A stretch of 64,000 nucleotides of DNA from Diphasiastrum complanatum (taxonomy: Eukaryota > Streptophyta > Lycopodiopsida > Lycopodiales > Lycopodiaceae). Positions 21,296-32,554 of the stretch are shown piece by piece. The notes beneath the pieces were generated by a model that saw only the letters and a list, made by a program, of their open reading frames with translations, did not search any database and was not told where the DNA came from. The position numbers and the translations under genes are program-made. Positions within the stretch are counted from its first letter, which is position 1. Each line of letters begins with the position of its first letter. The stretch lies in assembly GCA_029204225.1 (NCBI GenBank), contig CM055098.1:47092191-47156190 (forward strand), written 5' to 3'.

Positions 21296-24200
21296 GTGAC
21301 CTGACTACATTCTGGAGGACTGTAGGAGTGAATCAGCTGGCAGTGTCCAGCGATCGCATTTGAACTCCATCCAAATTGCATTGAATCAATGGTTTCGCCT
21401 TCGCGACTGCGACACGCATCTTCTTCATCAGATACAATCCTATACCATAGATAGTATGTCTTGTCAACATCTAGGTTTTTGAAATTTTCACTTTTAACAA
21501 TTAAAACTGTTTTGAGTCAAAAGTAGGCATTTTACCTCCAGTAAAGATTTACTTATCATAATTTTTACTTTACTTGATATTGGCAAAATTAGTCTAGATG
21601 TTTGTGGGGAGGTCGGAATAGACGTCAAAATTTTTGGGTCTATGAACAACATTATACCAGCACCTGTTCCGATGTCTGTTACGACCTTCCTACAATGATT
21701 TTTTTGTCAAGCGACATGATATTTAATTTGGTTTGTTATGAACCTAGTTTCAAGGACATGTCTCAAAGGCCTATATTTAGAATACTATTTTGTGCTAGAT
21801 ATGGACTGGGACTTGGAATGGATTTGAAAATTGTTCATTTGATCCTTCAACCATAATCTGTTTTTACAATTTGTGTGTTTATTCGTTATCTCTAAAATGT
21901 TTAGTTTAGGAGTATGAATATCACTTGATTGAAATACATTGAAATCTCATCCAATAGTGTCTGACATAAATGAGCGACTGAGGCTCAATCTGAGGAAATC
22001 TTACTGCCACCATAAGTTTGTACCCTCACCAGATAGACAGCTAGTAGACATTGACAAGTCAATGAGCATCCAAATGACTACTTTGTTTCTGACATAGCAA
22101 ATGCACAACCACATAAAACTCCGACTCAGATCTAGACTCCCGTGACAAGGTAACATGCAAGCCCACACACACTCATGCAAACCAACACAAATGATAAAGT
22201 GTCAAATACATGACCAAGGCCTGCCCATAAGTGGTATCCTGTCGTACCAACACCTGTCACCTACAGATCCGTTGCTACAACACTAGTCATCAAATCAGGT
22301 CTCCAACCATGGCTCGCACCTGTAACAAGATGCTCTCACGTCCAAGCATATCCAACTGTCCAATAAGTCCTAAAAGTTGATCCCCATCCATTCCCCATGC
22401 TCCAAACACAAGAGTCTACCAAGGACTCAATGAATGAATGTGTACAAACCTCACCATAGGCTATACCTGAGTAGCTCACCTATCTCCTAGAGATACTGAT
22501 GATGATTTGCCTCTCCTACATCTCATGCAGGCTCAACTTCCCATGCTTGATGTTTCCAACTCTGGTTTGACCAGTATATAGGCCTCCTACCAAGGAGCCT
22601 ATCTCATCAACACTGTATTCATCATAGCATCCAAGCCAAAGCAAATGCAAACTAGATCCACTATCGTGATGAACAACTCACCCACGATCCATAGCATATA
22701 AGGTAGGATAGCTCCAAAACCCTATACCATGTACCATCTGATTACCAAGTATCCATTACCCACTGATAGCTCCCCAAGAATCTGTCCACCTATATTGCAA
22801 CTAGACTCCAATTGGATCTAACCAGAAACTGCATCCTACTTACCAAATAATGATGGATAGAAACAACATGTGATGCCAACCTGGAGACTACCGTGCACAT
22901 AACCATGTAGCTCACCTGATCACTCGCCAAAGTATCAATTGTCACTCCTTGAGCAACCATCTCCATCCCTGCTAGCTCACAACCATGGGCATGCTGGATC
23001 CACATCACCCTGTAATGCACTCCATGCCCTTAGGATATGTACCACCCCAGGTACACTCCATGCCACCTACCTCCAAGTAGGCATGACCCATCCCTAGGTC
23101 ATCACATGATGCACCAGCTGAAGAACATCGTCCATACATCAAATGATATATCATACATGAGCAATTGTAGCATCTCCCTGAGTGCCACCCCAATGGACTC
23201 GTCATCCACATACTATGCTCACCTGATGTCTTCGATCTTGGTCACCATCTTGCTAGACAAGCCGAACTCCAAAGCATCACCTGCTCCACCTGGCTCCTAG
23301 CATCTGCTCGCTCTCCCTGGCTATGTGCCACCCGACACCATGCCAACGCAAGCATATCCCTGATTCGCCGCTCATGGGATCTCGAGACCACTGTCTCCCT
23401 GATCATACTGAGGTATATGGCTCTGAGTGACTTCCTCTAGGCTTCCCCATGATCTCACCACCTGAGAATCTGCACCATGAAAATTCCAACACATGTGCCA
23501 AGTCTAGACTCCTGCAAATACTGCCAAATGCATGAAAGCTATAGATAGCTTATCCACGCCCGTGATGGTAGATGTCTCCCCATCGATGCCAATGTCCAAA
23601 ACTGGCCCCCTACTGTAATGCCAACCTATACTCCCAAATGAGCACATCATGAATTCATCGCCATCAATGTCCCCTCTTGTAGAGATCGCTAGCAAAACAC
23701 CCATCATGGTGCTTGCCCTCCGATCACACCCCGTGCGATCTCCATCAGCTCTCCAATCTAGAGCTGGCTCTCAAAGCTTCATGCTTTGCCCATTTGTGTT
23801 TGTAGCATCCTGATTCCATCATGAATCCCACTTGTAAGTCTTTTCCATCAAAAGACTGAAGTCCAATATGAGATAGCTGCCCCCTGATGGTCATCCCATG
23901 TCATCATGCAGTGCTATCTCTACTAGGTATTCCAATGCCATCCCTGATCACAAAGATCTGAGCATCTACCCTGTAGTGCCCATCTGTATTCCCCCAAGCT
24001 AGCTCCAAGCTGCTCTTGTGAATGGTTCCAAACCACTCCCTGAGAATACACTGAGATGTGAACTCCAAGGCCACCATCAAGTCCCTCACATGATTGTGCA
24101 TGCCAATATCCCTCCAAATTACCTTGTGAGATCTTCCACGGCCCAAACCAAACGATCTGCACCCTGCTATCACTGGAGTCTGCATCCCTGATGAAATCAT

Positions 24201-26328
24201 GATATGGAAAATTGACTTGACTTATCCAAACTGGCAGTTGAAGTGTATCTCCTCGATGACAAACCTGATACACTGCTCCACAACTACAATGACTTGATCA
24301 AAATTGACTTATCGACTGCAAAACCGCAAAATCATCACACTCACTACTCATCAAGAGTCTCCAAAGTGTGATTATTGACTCATTCTTCATCCTATGCGTG
24401 TCCCACACACAGCTCGTCCAATGCAAGTCTGCTATCTTGCCCAATGGCTTCCAACTGGCACCACCTCATACTTCCATCACCTGTGACCGCCAATATGTGT
24501 GTACCTCCAAGCTAGCCCATGTTTATCTCTGAAAGAGAAATTTTCAAGCTACAGATGCGTGTGTCAATGCATCTATCACCTGATTCGACAATGCCACTGC
24601 CGATCATACCTGTGAGCGCGTTCCTCCAAAATGCCACCTAACGTTGGTTGGTTTGAACCCCAAGAGTTGAACTTGATTACGAGAATTTTTCACCCATAAT
24701 CGGCATACCATGCCTACCTCTCACCTATGATTGCTTGCCCTCTCAAAACTATTGCCAATGATGAGTAATCATGCCGCCAAACTGCACTTTCGTCGCCAAA
24801 ACTAGCTTTCTCCACACAATTTCGCTACCATTCACTCTAATACTGCATTTACCGCTTCCAAATACCTTGTTACCCTATTAGAAGTAAGCAATAATGATTT
24901 TGAAGCGATAATGCCTCATTGTACTGCCCTGTAGCAGGTTTCACCGGCCAAAAATTGTCCCGAATTTGGCCCTACGGTACCCTAATGGTGAATGTAGCCC
25001 ATCACTAAGTCACCAGCACTCCGCTTGAATGGTGATGAAAACTCCTCAAAACGCATTTATCCCTGCTTTGTGATGTCACTCTGTCTACTGGCTTTGATTA
25101 GCCAGTTTTAGGGGTCATTTTGGCCCAAGGATGACCAAAATAGGTGCCCTCTAGCCAGAGATATGCCTCTCCAAAGATTGCCCTTGCAAAATGAACTAAT
25201 TCTTCACAAAGAAGATTTTTAATGAAGAAATCCCAAATATGGACTTCGGGTCTCTTTCAGTATTTCAAACTGAAATTTTTTATTGAAATTGAAGGCCCAA
25301 TGGCCCTTCGGACCCCTTCAACCTTTCATGAGCCCTTTATCTCACCATCCAATGGTGGTTCACCATCCAAAGGCTCACAATACTCCTCAAGTATTTGATA
25401 TCAGCCGTCAATCTTGATGCAGCCTCATCCTATGGCTCTGCCTACCCCTGCGCACCAAAGAACGTTCCTAGGTTCACTAGCACTCTCAATACGCTGGCAC
25501 TCCAATGGGGCTGGACGTGTGCGAGTGTTGTCCGCACTCCATCCTCCCTTCTTCCTCATCTTTGCAAGGTTTTTCTTGCTCCTTGCTATGGCAGCCACGA
25601 CTAAACATCGATCCATCTCCATTGCCTTTCCACGGCCACCCGCGGCCTCTTATAGCCATCTTCACAGTACCAGGGTGCCCTCCACTGGCCTTTTACAGCT
25701 CCAAAAATAGTTATGTGGAGAGAGAGAGAGAGATCCACGATTTTCCATGTAAAAACCCTAGTTTCAAAGAATAGAAGGATTTATTGGGCTTCACTCAGGC
25801 TTTCCCTGAGATTCAACTTACAACTTCTTACCTGCTGAGGTCGCCTCTGCCTTTCAAATGCAATTTATGGCAATCCAATTGATGCGGTATTGACTGCAAA
25901 CAAGCCAATTTTTCAAGAATTCCGTCAACACCCCATAAAACTGAAAATTTTCCAAATTTTTTCAATTTTGGACCAAATCTGTCTCTGTAAATTGCTATGG
26001 CTCTCTATCACTACTCGTTGCATAGCCATGCATGCCCCGTTGCGCCAAATAGCTGTCCACACAATGAATAACGTAGCCAACACCGATGATTTTTTTGAAA
26101 CCACCGAACTGCAAGTTTCTTTGTGAATTCTCCCCGAAATCCACCTATGACGATCGTTCTTATCTTCCCCTAAAATCTGATCGAAGGAACTTTGTTGTCT
26201 CCTGCCATCCGGACTGCCGATACCCCGTATAGAGTCCTCTCTCCTGAGACGCTTTGAGTGCTATTTCTCTTGGTGAAAGACACTATCCCATAGCTCCACC
26301 GGATCGTGCATACCTGCATCACCCTATA
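21296..26328. other. Long non-coding stretch, probably interior of a non-autonomous retroelement
   Basis: Five kilobases without any recognisable gag, pol or host exon. From about 21.9 to 24.7 kb the plus strand is rich in CCATG, CATCTCC and ATCTGAT words and stop-poor in places. A GA run and a TTTCCATGTAAAAACCCTAG stretch lie at 25717-25765. It ends at a minus-strand PBS (26329-26340), so the simplest reading is the leader/interior of a LARD-like element transcribed right to left (inference). Confidence 0.4.
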
Positions 26329-26340
26329 GCTCTGATACCA
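26329..26340 (-). promoter_or_regulatory. Primer-binding site, minus orientation
   Basis: On the minus strand this reads TGGTATCAGAGC, a perfect initiator-Met PBS. A short LTR end (26344-26445, ending TTTCA on minus) abuts it, and is itself cut by the next copia relic. Confidence 0.85.
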
Positions 26341-26343
26341 AGT

Positions 26344-26445
26344 TGAAATTTCGATAGAATCTAGTACAGTATGTAGATCACATCACAAAATCACCATAGC
26401 CACTCCTCACAAGCTCTCAAAGATGGCACATCAAAAGTTAATAGA
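26344..26445 (-). repeat. LTR fragment next to the 26329 PBS
   Basis: Only about 100 bp remain between the PBS and the copia pol sequence that begins at about 26446. No second copy was found in the window. Confidence 0.4.
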
Positions 26446-26669
26446 CTACTCCCTCTGTCACTGGTGGCAAATCATAGTACTGCCTCTCCAGAGCCTCATA
26501 GCTGACAGGATTGTCATTGGCTATTGTCTTGCTCTCATCAAATATGACATCTCTCACTGTTTTCACATTGTTTGTGTCTATCATGTAGACTCTATAGTAT
26601 GACAAATTATTGTCATAACCTACCAGAAATCCCTGCTCGGTTTTCTCATCAAGCTTCTTTTAAAGCTTA
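26446..26669 (-). pseudogene. Copia (family W) pol fragment between integrase and RT
   Basis: Minus-strand translation gives the YYRVYM, VRDVIFDES and PVSYE motifs found after integrase at 37560-37800. It is the truncated tail of the element whose head is the 26670-27728 ORF. RT and RNase H are missing. Confidence 0.7.
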
Positions 26670-27728
26670 TCAGGAATATGTGCATAAGCTGCACAGCCAA
26701 AGATTTTGACGTTGGATGTATGCGGTTGTAGCTACTGCTTCAACCCACAATAACCTTGGAGCCTTCGAGTAGGCCATCATGCATCTGACAACTTCCATCA
26801 GGGTCCTATTCTTTCTTTCTGCAACACCGCTGTGCTGCGGTGTATAGGTTGCAGTCCTTCTGTGAATGATGCCATGATCATTGCAAAAGTCAGTGAAGCG
26901 ATTCGAGATGTATTCGCCACCTCGATCTGTCCTGATCTGTTTCACTTTGTTGCTTGTACATCTCTCAGTCCAATTCACGTATTCTATGAATTTATCAAAT
27001 GCTTCAGATTTATTCTGAATAAAGTACACTCTGACAAATTTACTATAATCATCAATGAAGGTTATATAATATTTTGAGCCTCCTACTGAGATCACATTGA
27101 AAAGCCCACAAATGTTAGAGTGCACTAGCTCCAGAATCTTGGTTGTTCTGTAGGAGTCTTTGACAAACGGTGTGCGTGACATCTTACCCTTCAGACATGC
27201 ATCACAGGTGGTCGAATTGGTTGCATTTGAGTTGCTGACCCCTGTTATCGCTCCATGATGGCTTGCTTGATAAAGTGCCATTGAGTTTATGTGGCATATT
27301 CTCATGTGCCACAGAGTGTCTCGCAAATCATTATGAGTCTGATGTACTTGATCTGCAGGCAGGCGTACCTTCAGATGATATAGATTTCCTTTCCTTCTGC
27401 CTTGAGTGATCAGGGTACTGGTACTGGCACTAGCATCGACCACGTTGCATGCATTACCATCCCATCGCAAGCTCTGTAGCTGATTGTGGAGGTGCATAAT
27501 CGATGTGGTTGTCCTCACTTCGTACTTCTGCTTTAGTTTCTCCCACACTTCATGTTTGCTTTCGCAATATTCAATATGCATGAGGATTTCTTCATTTATG
27601 GAGGATACGATGATCGCCATTGCACGTTCATCCTTCCTTATCCATTCTACTCTCCTTGGGTCTTCTTTTGGAGGCTTTTGTTCTGTGAGATCGGTCACTG
27701 ACCATATCTCTTTACCTTTTAGTAGCAT
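26670..27728 (-). CDS. Copia gag-integrase fusion ORF, 352 codons, uninterrupted
   Basis: The ATG at 27728 opens a frame with a Gag N-terminal half (KEIWSVTDL, RAMAIIVSSINEEIL, VWEKLKQKYEV, LQSLRWDG). At the DG residues the frame jumps directly to NACNVVDASA and GRRKGNLYHLKVRL, the GAG-pre-integrase region. Integrase follows with HxxxC zinc ligands (HMRICHI, TTCDACLKGK), catalytic Asp residues (HSNICG, where the first Asp is Asn, and RTDRGGEY), and GVAERKNRT with the catalytic Glu. The remainder of Gag, the zinc knuckle and protease are cleanly deleted in frame. Gag-like codons also continue upstream of the ATG (NYRVWKFKIK), so the true N-terminus is lost. The Asn at the first catalytic position argues against an active integrase. 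Confidence 0.8.
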   Translation of the reverse strand: MLLKGKEIWSVTDLTEQKPPKEDPRRVEWIRKDERAMAIIVSSINEEILMHIEYCESKHEVWEKLKQKYEVRTTTSIMHLHNQLQSLRWDGNACNVVDASASTSTLITQGRRKGNLYHLKVRLPADQVHQTHNDLRDTLWHMRICHINSMALYQASHHGAITGVSNSNATNSTTCDACLKGKMSRTPFVKDSYRTTKILELVHSNICGLFNVISVGGSKYYITFIDDYSKFVRVYFIQNKSEAFDKFIEYVNWTERCTSNKVKQIRTDRGGEYISNRFTDFCNDHGIIHRRTATYTPQHSGVAERKNRTLMEVVRCMMAYSKAPRLLWVEAVATTAYIQRQNLWLCSLCTYS

Positions 27729-27790
27729 TTTTTATCTTGAACTTCCATACGCGATAATTTGATTCAATTGCAAGACCAAGATACGCAACT

Positions 27791-28329
27791 ATCAACAATC
27801 ACAAAAATTGCAGCAATCAGTCAAACAAACAAATGTAGTGCAAGAATCACAATTGGAAGAACATAATGTATTTTGTATTTTTGTTTTTCTTTCAGAGTGA
27901 GTCAACAGTGTCTCACACGTTGGCAGCCTGATGCTCCTCTTACATTTTTTTATCTCCTCCTTGCAGATCTCTATCCATCTTCAAACGTTCTATTGAATTT
28001 TTAATCTATACTTATGTCCCACCAGGTGAGATTTTAAGATAGATTAATTGATCATTACAAGAGAGGTTTACGCTAAATCATTGGCTAACTATGTTTCTCT
28101 CGCAATGTCACTTTTGCGGCTGAGCTTGACCATTTAAACTTTTATGTCTGATGAGCTATGATCCCGATACTTCGAGTTGCCCGACTATTCGTTTTGCTTG
28201 ACGTCTATCTTCAGCTTTTGGTTGGGGGTCTGACAATTCGGTGTTGACGACTGCCGATATGTCAGCTCCTTCGGGGAATGCCGGAGAATGGTTGCATAAG
28301 CTCACCATCTCCAACACTTCCTAAGCACA
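27791..28329. other. No recognised gene; copia 5' flank
   Basis: Sequence upstream (minus orientation) of the gag-integrase ORF. There is no PBS or clear LTR for that element, and no host exon. Confidence 0.35.
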
Positions 28330-28670
28330 CGGTTTTGGCCCGCTATTTATTGTCTTGTGCAAATCTGACTTGTATTTCTTTACATTAATTTGGATCAATT
28401 ACTTACTGTCTTGGTTTTGCATTTAGAGTCTTTGTCAGAATTGTATGTTTTGCTATTTCATTTTGTCTGATTCTCTTATTGCTTTGTTTGATTATTTGTT
28501 CTTCATCTCACACATAAACATAATTAAGCTCTGTTTTGTGTTCATCTATTGTGTAGTAGTGCATGCACCAAGGGAATCAATCGACCACTGTTGTCGTGCG
28601 GTAGTAGGATTGCTTCGATCCGATTGTTCGACCCATCCATCACGAATTCATATTTCATATTTCCTCAACA
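28330..28670 (+). repeat. Copia LTR 3' portion (distant relative of family Z), plus orientation
   Basis: It contains GCACACGGTTTTGGCCCGCTATTTATTGTCTTGTGC and TTTTGCTATTTCATTTTGTCTGATTCTC-like segments resembling the LTR at 53404-54482. It ends CCTCAACA at 28670, followed by TGGTATGAGTGT, a decayed initiator-Met PBS (28671-28682). The left boundary is uncertain. Confidence 0.5.
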
Positions 28671-28795
28671 TGGTATGAGTGTAAGCCAAGTGCCACTCTC
28701 ATCCAATGATCCAAAGTGTTTTAAATGTTGGATCATAATATATTCATATCAATGTAACATTCTTCTTGTACACCCTTGGCTAATGGTATATTGAG

Positions 28796-29661
28796 GGTGC
28801 TCGTGAGATAGGGAAGGCTGAAGCTCTCTTGAAGGTGTCTTTCTCACTGTTGCTCAAAACATAAGTGAATGACTTGTTATGATCGGGGTCTGTTTCTTTG
28901 AATTCGGTTATATTGAAAAAGCACTATGTGTGTGCTGGCTTGTTCTCTGTGATCATTTTTTCAAAAACAATCTTGGCTAGGCACATATCTAGCATCATCG
29001 ATACTGTATCCTGTTTAATATGTGCCGGTCTTATTGCACATCAACCATTTGTTCCAGGTATAAAAGCTGTTTACTGATAAATGACAGGTTATTTTATCTC
29101 CGCTAGAATCCATAGCAGACACTTATCATGCGTTGTTACCAGAAGGGACATCTGCTGATTTTCAGAGAATACTTGATTTGAAGGTATTTGTGCCACAGCT
29201 TCTTGTCCTTCACTAGCTGATTGAACAATAAAGCATGCTTTGAATAATGCTTTCATGTCAGATAAAGGAAATAATTTTCATGGTTTTGCAAGCAGACCAG
29301 TTTTGAATGCAACTGTTTGATGAATCTGCAGGGCCTGAAGAAACCTGAGCAACAGCCTCTATTAGATAATTTGAACAGGCGAGGTGCAGGTGTCATGATC
29401 CCTGCAAGTCCTCCAACCACTGCTTCTGTTTCCTCCTCACTATCAACACCAGTGGCACATTCGCTAGCCAATGCTGCAAGCAGGGAGGCAAGGGAGGCTA
29501 TGATGTCCCGAGCTGCTGCTCTTGGAAGGGGTGCCATGGATCAATCATTAGCAGCAGCAGTGTCGAGCACTGGTCTTAAACGCATCTTTGCTTTGGCAGA
29601 ATCTGCAAAAGAAGGAGCTGTGCGAAAAGAAGGCGCCTTTCGAAAGCTCTTTAATACCTGA
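28796..29661 (+). CDS. VPS53: VPS53-like gene, last three exons (partial)
   Basis: Three segments read as consecutive phase-0 exons with GT-AG borders: a segment ending at 28834 (REIGKAEALLK, donor GTGTCT; its start is uncertain), 29088-29183 (32 codons, LSPLESIADTYHALLPEGT... DFQRILDLK), and 29332-29661 (109 codons plus TGA, GLKKPEQQPLLDNLN... AAALGRGAMD... AKEG... EGAFRKLFNT). From knowledge of the family, the order KAEALLK, DTYxALxPEGT, FQRxLxLKGLKK and a terminal FRKLFN is that of the C-terminus of plant VPS53 (HIT1), a GARP/EARP tether subunit acting in endosome-to-Golgi traffic. Upstream exons were not found; an LTR remnant lies 125 bp before the first segment. Either the gene has a very long retroelement-filled intron or this is a 3' fragment. 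All splice sites and the frame are intact. Confidence 0.72.
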
Positions 29662-30226
29662 AAATCTTGTTACAGCTCTCACTGGAAGGAGTGTTAGCGA
29701 TGAAGCTGTACTCTGGCATGAGAAAATCAGTGCAGAGAGAATTTCCGTATTTGCCTGGAAGCTATAACAATAAGGAGAAAGAGACTGTAAATTGACGTGT
29801 GTAGATTGAAGTCTTCTGCGCATTCAGCTGTGGAGGTTGATCCCTTAAATGAAGAGTGTTTGTTCTTGTATGAATGTTGGCTTAGCTTTAAACCAAGCAT
29901 TTGGGCAATAGGTGTCCTTCAAGATTATCCGAGTTTCAGCATTATAAATTTGAGAATTTTATTGTTAGCTTTCTAGGCATAGTATACAGACATGTCTCTA
30001 GGAAACGTTAGAGCTTTAGCTCCATTTGTTCAGAGAACAATTGTGGGGGCTTGCCCTACTTCTGGATTAACAGATATATACCTCCTTCCAAGTGTGATCC
30101 AATATGCACTTGGAAAGTGGACCACAGGAATCATTGTCACTGCAGAAATTTTCCAGAAATGCTTATTTGCAGAATTAAGAGCACATATTTGTCACATGGT
30201 AACATGTTATGCTGAACATGCGAATC
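29662..30226 (+). other. VPS53-like 3' UTR and flank
   Basis: The stop at 29659-29661 is followed by AT-rich sequence with AATAAG at 29769-29774, a weak polyadenylation-signal variant. No other gene is apparent before the DNA element at 30227. Confidence 0.5.
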
Positions 30227-30819
30227 ATAGAATTAATGAACCGTGGGCGGTTCACCACGGTTCTGAGAACCGTATTTTTGCCCAGAACCGTGGTGAACCG
30301 TGTAGCTATTAATTAATTAATTAATTTTTTATTTTAAACATGCTTTTACGTTCTTTCTCAGCCAGCCAGCTTAACATCACTGCAAAATCCAAAGGAAGGG
30401 ATAGTAAATTGGACATACTCGACGATAAACATCCTCCAAGCCGTTATGTTGACACTAAATGAAGAAGTTTCATTCTTCATTTAGTGTATGAAGCCTGACT
30501 GCAATCTAGACTGCTGCTTCAGGGGCGATCCCCATGGATTTAAAAACATTGAGCTTATTTTATTTTTTAAGTGGGTCATAGATGCTTCACTTACTGTCTG
30601 TGATCATCCGCAACAAAAATTCAATTCGTAACAGCATTTCTGAAATCGGGCAACAACCCTGGAAAGAGCAATCACCTAAGATGAGGGAGCACTGAGGGGT
30701 TTTGGGGGGAAATAAAGTGATTAATTACTTAATTAATTATTTAGATGAACCGTGGTACGGTTCCTTCCACGGTTCCAGAACCCACGGTTCCCAGAACCCT
30801 GGGAACCGTGGGTTCTATG
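30227..30819. mobile_element. Non-autonomous Mutator-like/foldback DNA element, 593 bp
   Basis: The nine-base direct repeat ATGCGAATC flanks the unit (30218-30226 and 30820-30828). The ends start ATAGAA and finish TTCTATG. Subterminal regions on both sides (30227-30335 and 30715-30819) are packed with ACCGTGG/CCACGGT in both orientations and followed by TTAATTAATTAA tracts, so the two ends are inverted with respect to each other. A perfect hairpin sits inside. There is no transposase coding. A nine-base duplication is the hallmark of Mutator-type insertion (established knowledge). The exact terminal bases are uncertain by one. Confidence 0.7.
30452..30487. repeat. Perfect 15-bp inverted repeat with 6-nt loop
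   Basis: ACACTAAATGAAGAA is followed by GTTTCA and then TTCTTCATTTAGTGT. It is within the 593-bp DNA element. Confidence 0.95.
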
Positions 30820-31508
30820 ATGCGAATCCCCATGGTTGCACATGTGTTGGATAGTGGTTCTTCTCCAGGGGTATCTAGGGATCATTGCATGGGTATGGGA
30901 TGGATATTCTCACTATTCAAGCTGGAGCCAAATTTCCACCCATTTCAACTGTCAGTCTCAAGGCTCAAATTCTGCTATGCATATCATCCTTGGTTCCTGC
31001 TAAAATCTAATATATTTGCATTGGACCATTCAGGGGTTTTAACCTGGGTTGGCATGCCCATGCCCAAAAGTCGAGTTGTTGACCACCATGCTACGAATCC
31101 TTGAACGTTGAAGATCAACCCCCCCATCCCAAGAGTTGTTTTTCTGACACCCATATCAGAAATAAAATTTGCGTTCTGGGGCAACGTTCCGGGTCAAAAC
31201 CTGAAACGCGTTCCGAAATGAGGCATGCATCTATAATATATATATATATATACACATATACACACTAGTGGGTTAGCTCGTCGTTGACAAGCAGCCGACA
31301 ATTTGGGTGGTGGCTTGTGGTCGAGACATGTGGATGATCCTCAGAGCGGGCGATTGATGATCTACTTAGCCATCCTCTCCCTCCTCGTGGTTTGTGGCAC
31401 AACATTCTTTTCATTTTCAATTTTTTTTGCGAGATGACGCATTGCACGTGCCCCTCCATATTGTCGAGAGAGTGGAAAATGTAAAGGGGGGTTGTGCCTT
31501 GGCCCATC
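30820..31508. other. No recognised gene; short (TA)n run
   Basis: Contains ATATATATATATATATAT at about 31235-31252 and a CCCAGAACGC/GTTCCGGGT stretch. Open frames here show no recognisable motif. Confidence 0.4.
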
Positions 31509-31560
31509 TCCCTCCCCACCCCCCCCCAAAAAAAAAATGGGGGGTGGGGGAATGTAGCCC
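31509..31560. repeat. C-tract/A-tract/G-tract hairpin
   Basis: CCCACCCCCCCCC, ten A, then TGGGGGGTGGGGG can fold into a long stem. The following CCCCCACCC and A tract (31563-31582) partly repeats the pattern. Both G-quadruplex and i-motif folding are conceivable (inference). Confidence 0.75.
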
Positions 31561-32554
31561 TGTCCCCCACCCTAAAAAAAAAGAATGTGTAGGGAGGATA
31601 AATCCTCCCCCTGCTCCCACGCCACCTCCAACCCCCCATTTAGAATCTTATGATTCGCCAATCATAATTTACAGGATTCCAAAACCATACTTCATCATTG
31701 AAAGATACTGTAGTATATGCATAACATACCACTCGAGAAATATAAGAAACATTCTGAAATCTTATCCACAAGTAAAATTACTGGATTCTAAAAACATTCT
31801 TCCAACCAAATTCTTAACCAGATTCTGAGTTCCAAATTCTACAATTAAGCAAATAATTAAAGACTATTAAACATCCATCTTTTACAATATAAACTTTATA
31901 CAATCACCTAGAACAACAACTAGAGATTACAAAGTTCTACTGAATTCCAATTGAATTCAGTAAATATCCTTGATATTAGTTAGACTCTGAGATCCAATAT
32001 GAGACAATCAATAACTTAGGATATTTCTCCTTCTAGAAATATTCTATATCAAGAATCTTCTATATTCCATGCACCCAATTCTCATAGATGAATCCTGATG
32101 ACTCAAATCACGTGTCTTATAAGCATTATAGATAAAAATAAACAGTTCCCGGTGAATTCTCTTCACAATGCTTTTCAACCAATTAACTTCTAAACATGAG
32201 TAACCCAATTACTCAAGTCAATTGTAAATGATTCAGACATCTTATATATCTAGGTATTAAAACAGAAAGAATTATTAACCTGCAAGTAAATGTTCTGAAC
32301 ATTACTTGTTCATATGTCTATGCACACTGACTAGTTTAAGTATACGATATAAACTCAGTATATATGAAACACATAGTAGATCCACAAGATTATGATGTAC
32401 ATAAGCAACATATCCAACTATGTTCCTATACATAAACATAGGCTATAAACTGTAAAGGATTTCAGATCATTCAAGATCCAATCCATGTCCCTAAACTCTA
32501 AGAGATACTAATCAAACATGAACCAAAACATAAAATATGTTTGTTGTCCGTACA

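Noticed and set aside
21300..21520. Minus-strand acidic stretch (SDEEDACRSREGE) considered as continuation of the 6.4-9.3 kb Ty3 pol beyond the copia insertion
   Set aside because: It does not align with the corresponding part of the complete element, so the continuation cannot be supported.
25395..25710. Overlapping plus ORFs starting MQPHPMAL or MISAVN
   Set aside because: Low-complexity Pro/Ser/His-rich frames in the leader of the element ending at the 26329 PBS. No motif.
1..28440. Upstream VPS53 exons
   Set aside because: I scanned the non-retroelement parts for expected exon-like segments and found none I could defend.
31394..31828. 144-codon plus ORF through the C/G hairpin
   Set aside because: The open frame results from homopolymer tracts (poly-Pro, Lys). 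No supporting motif.
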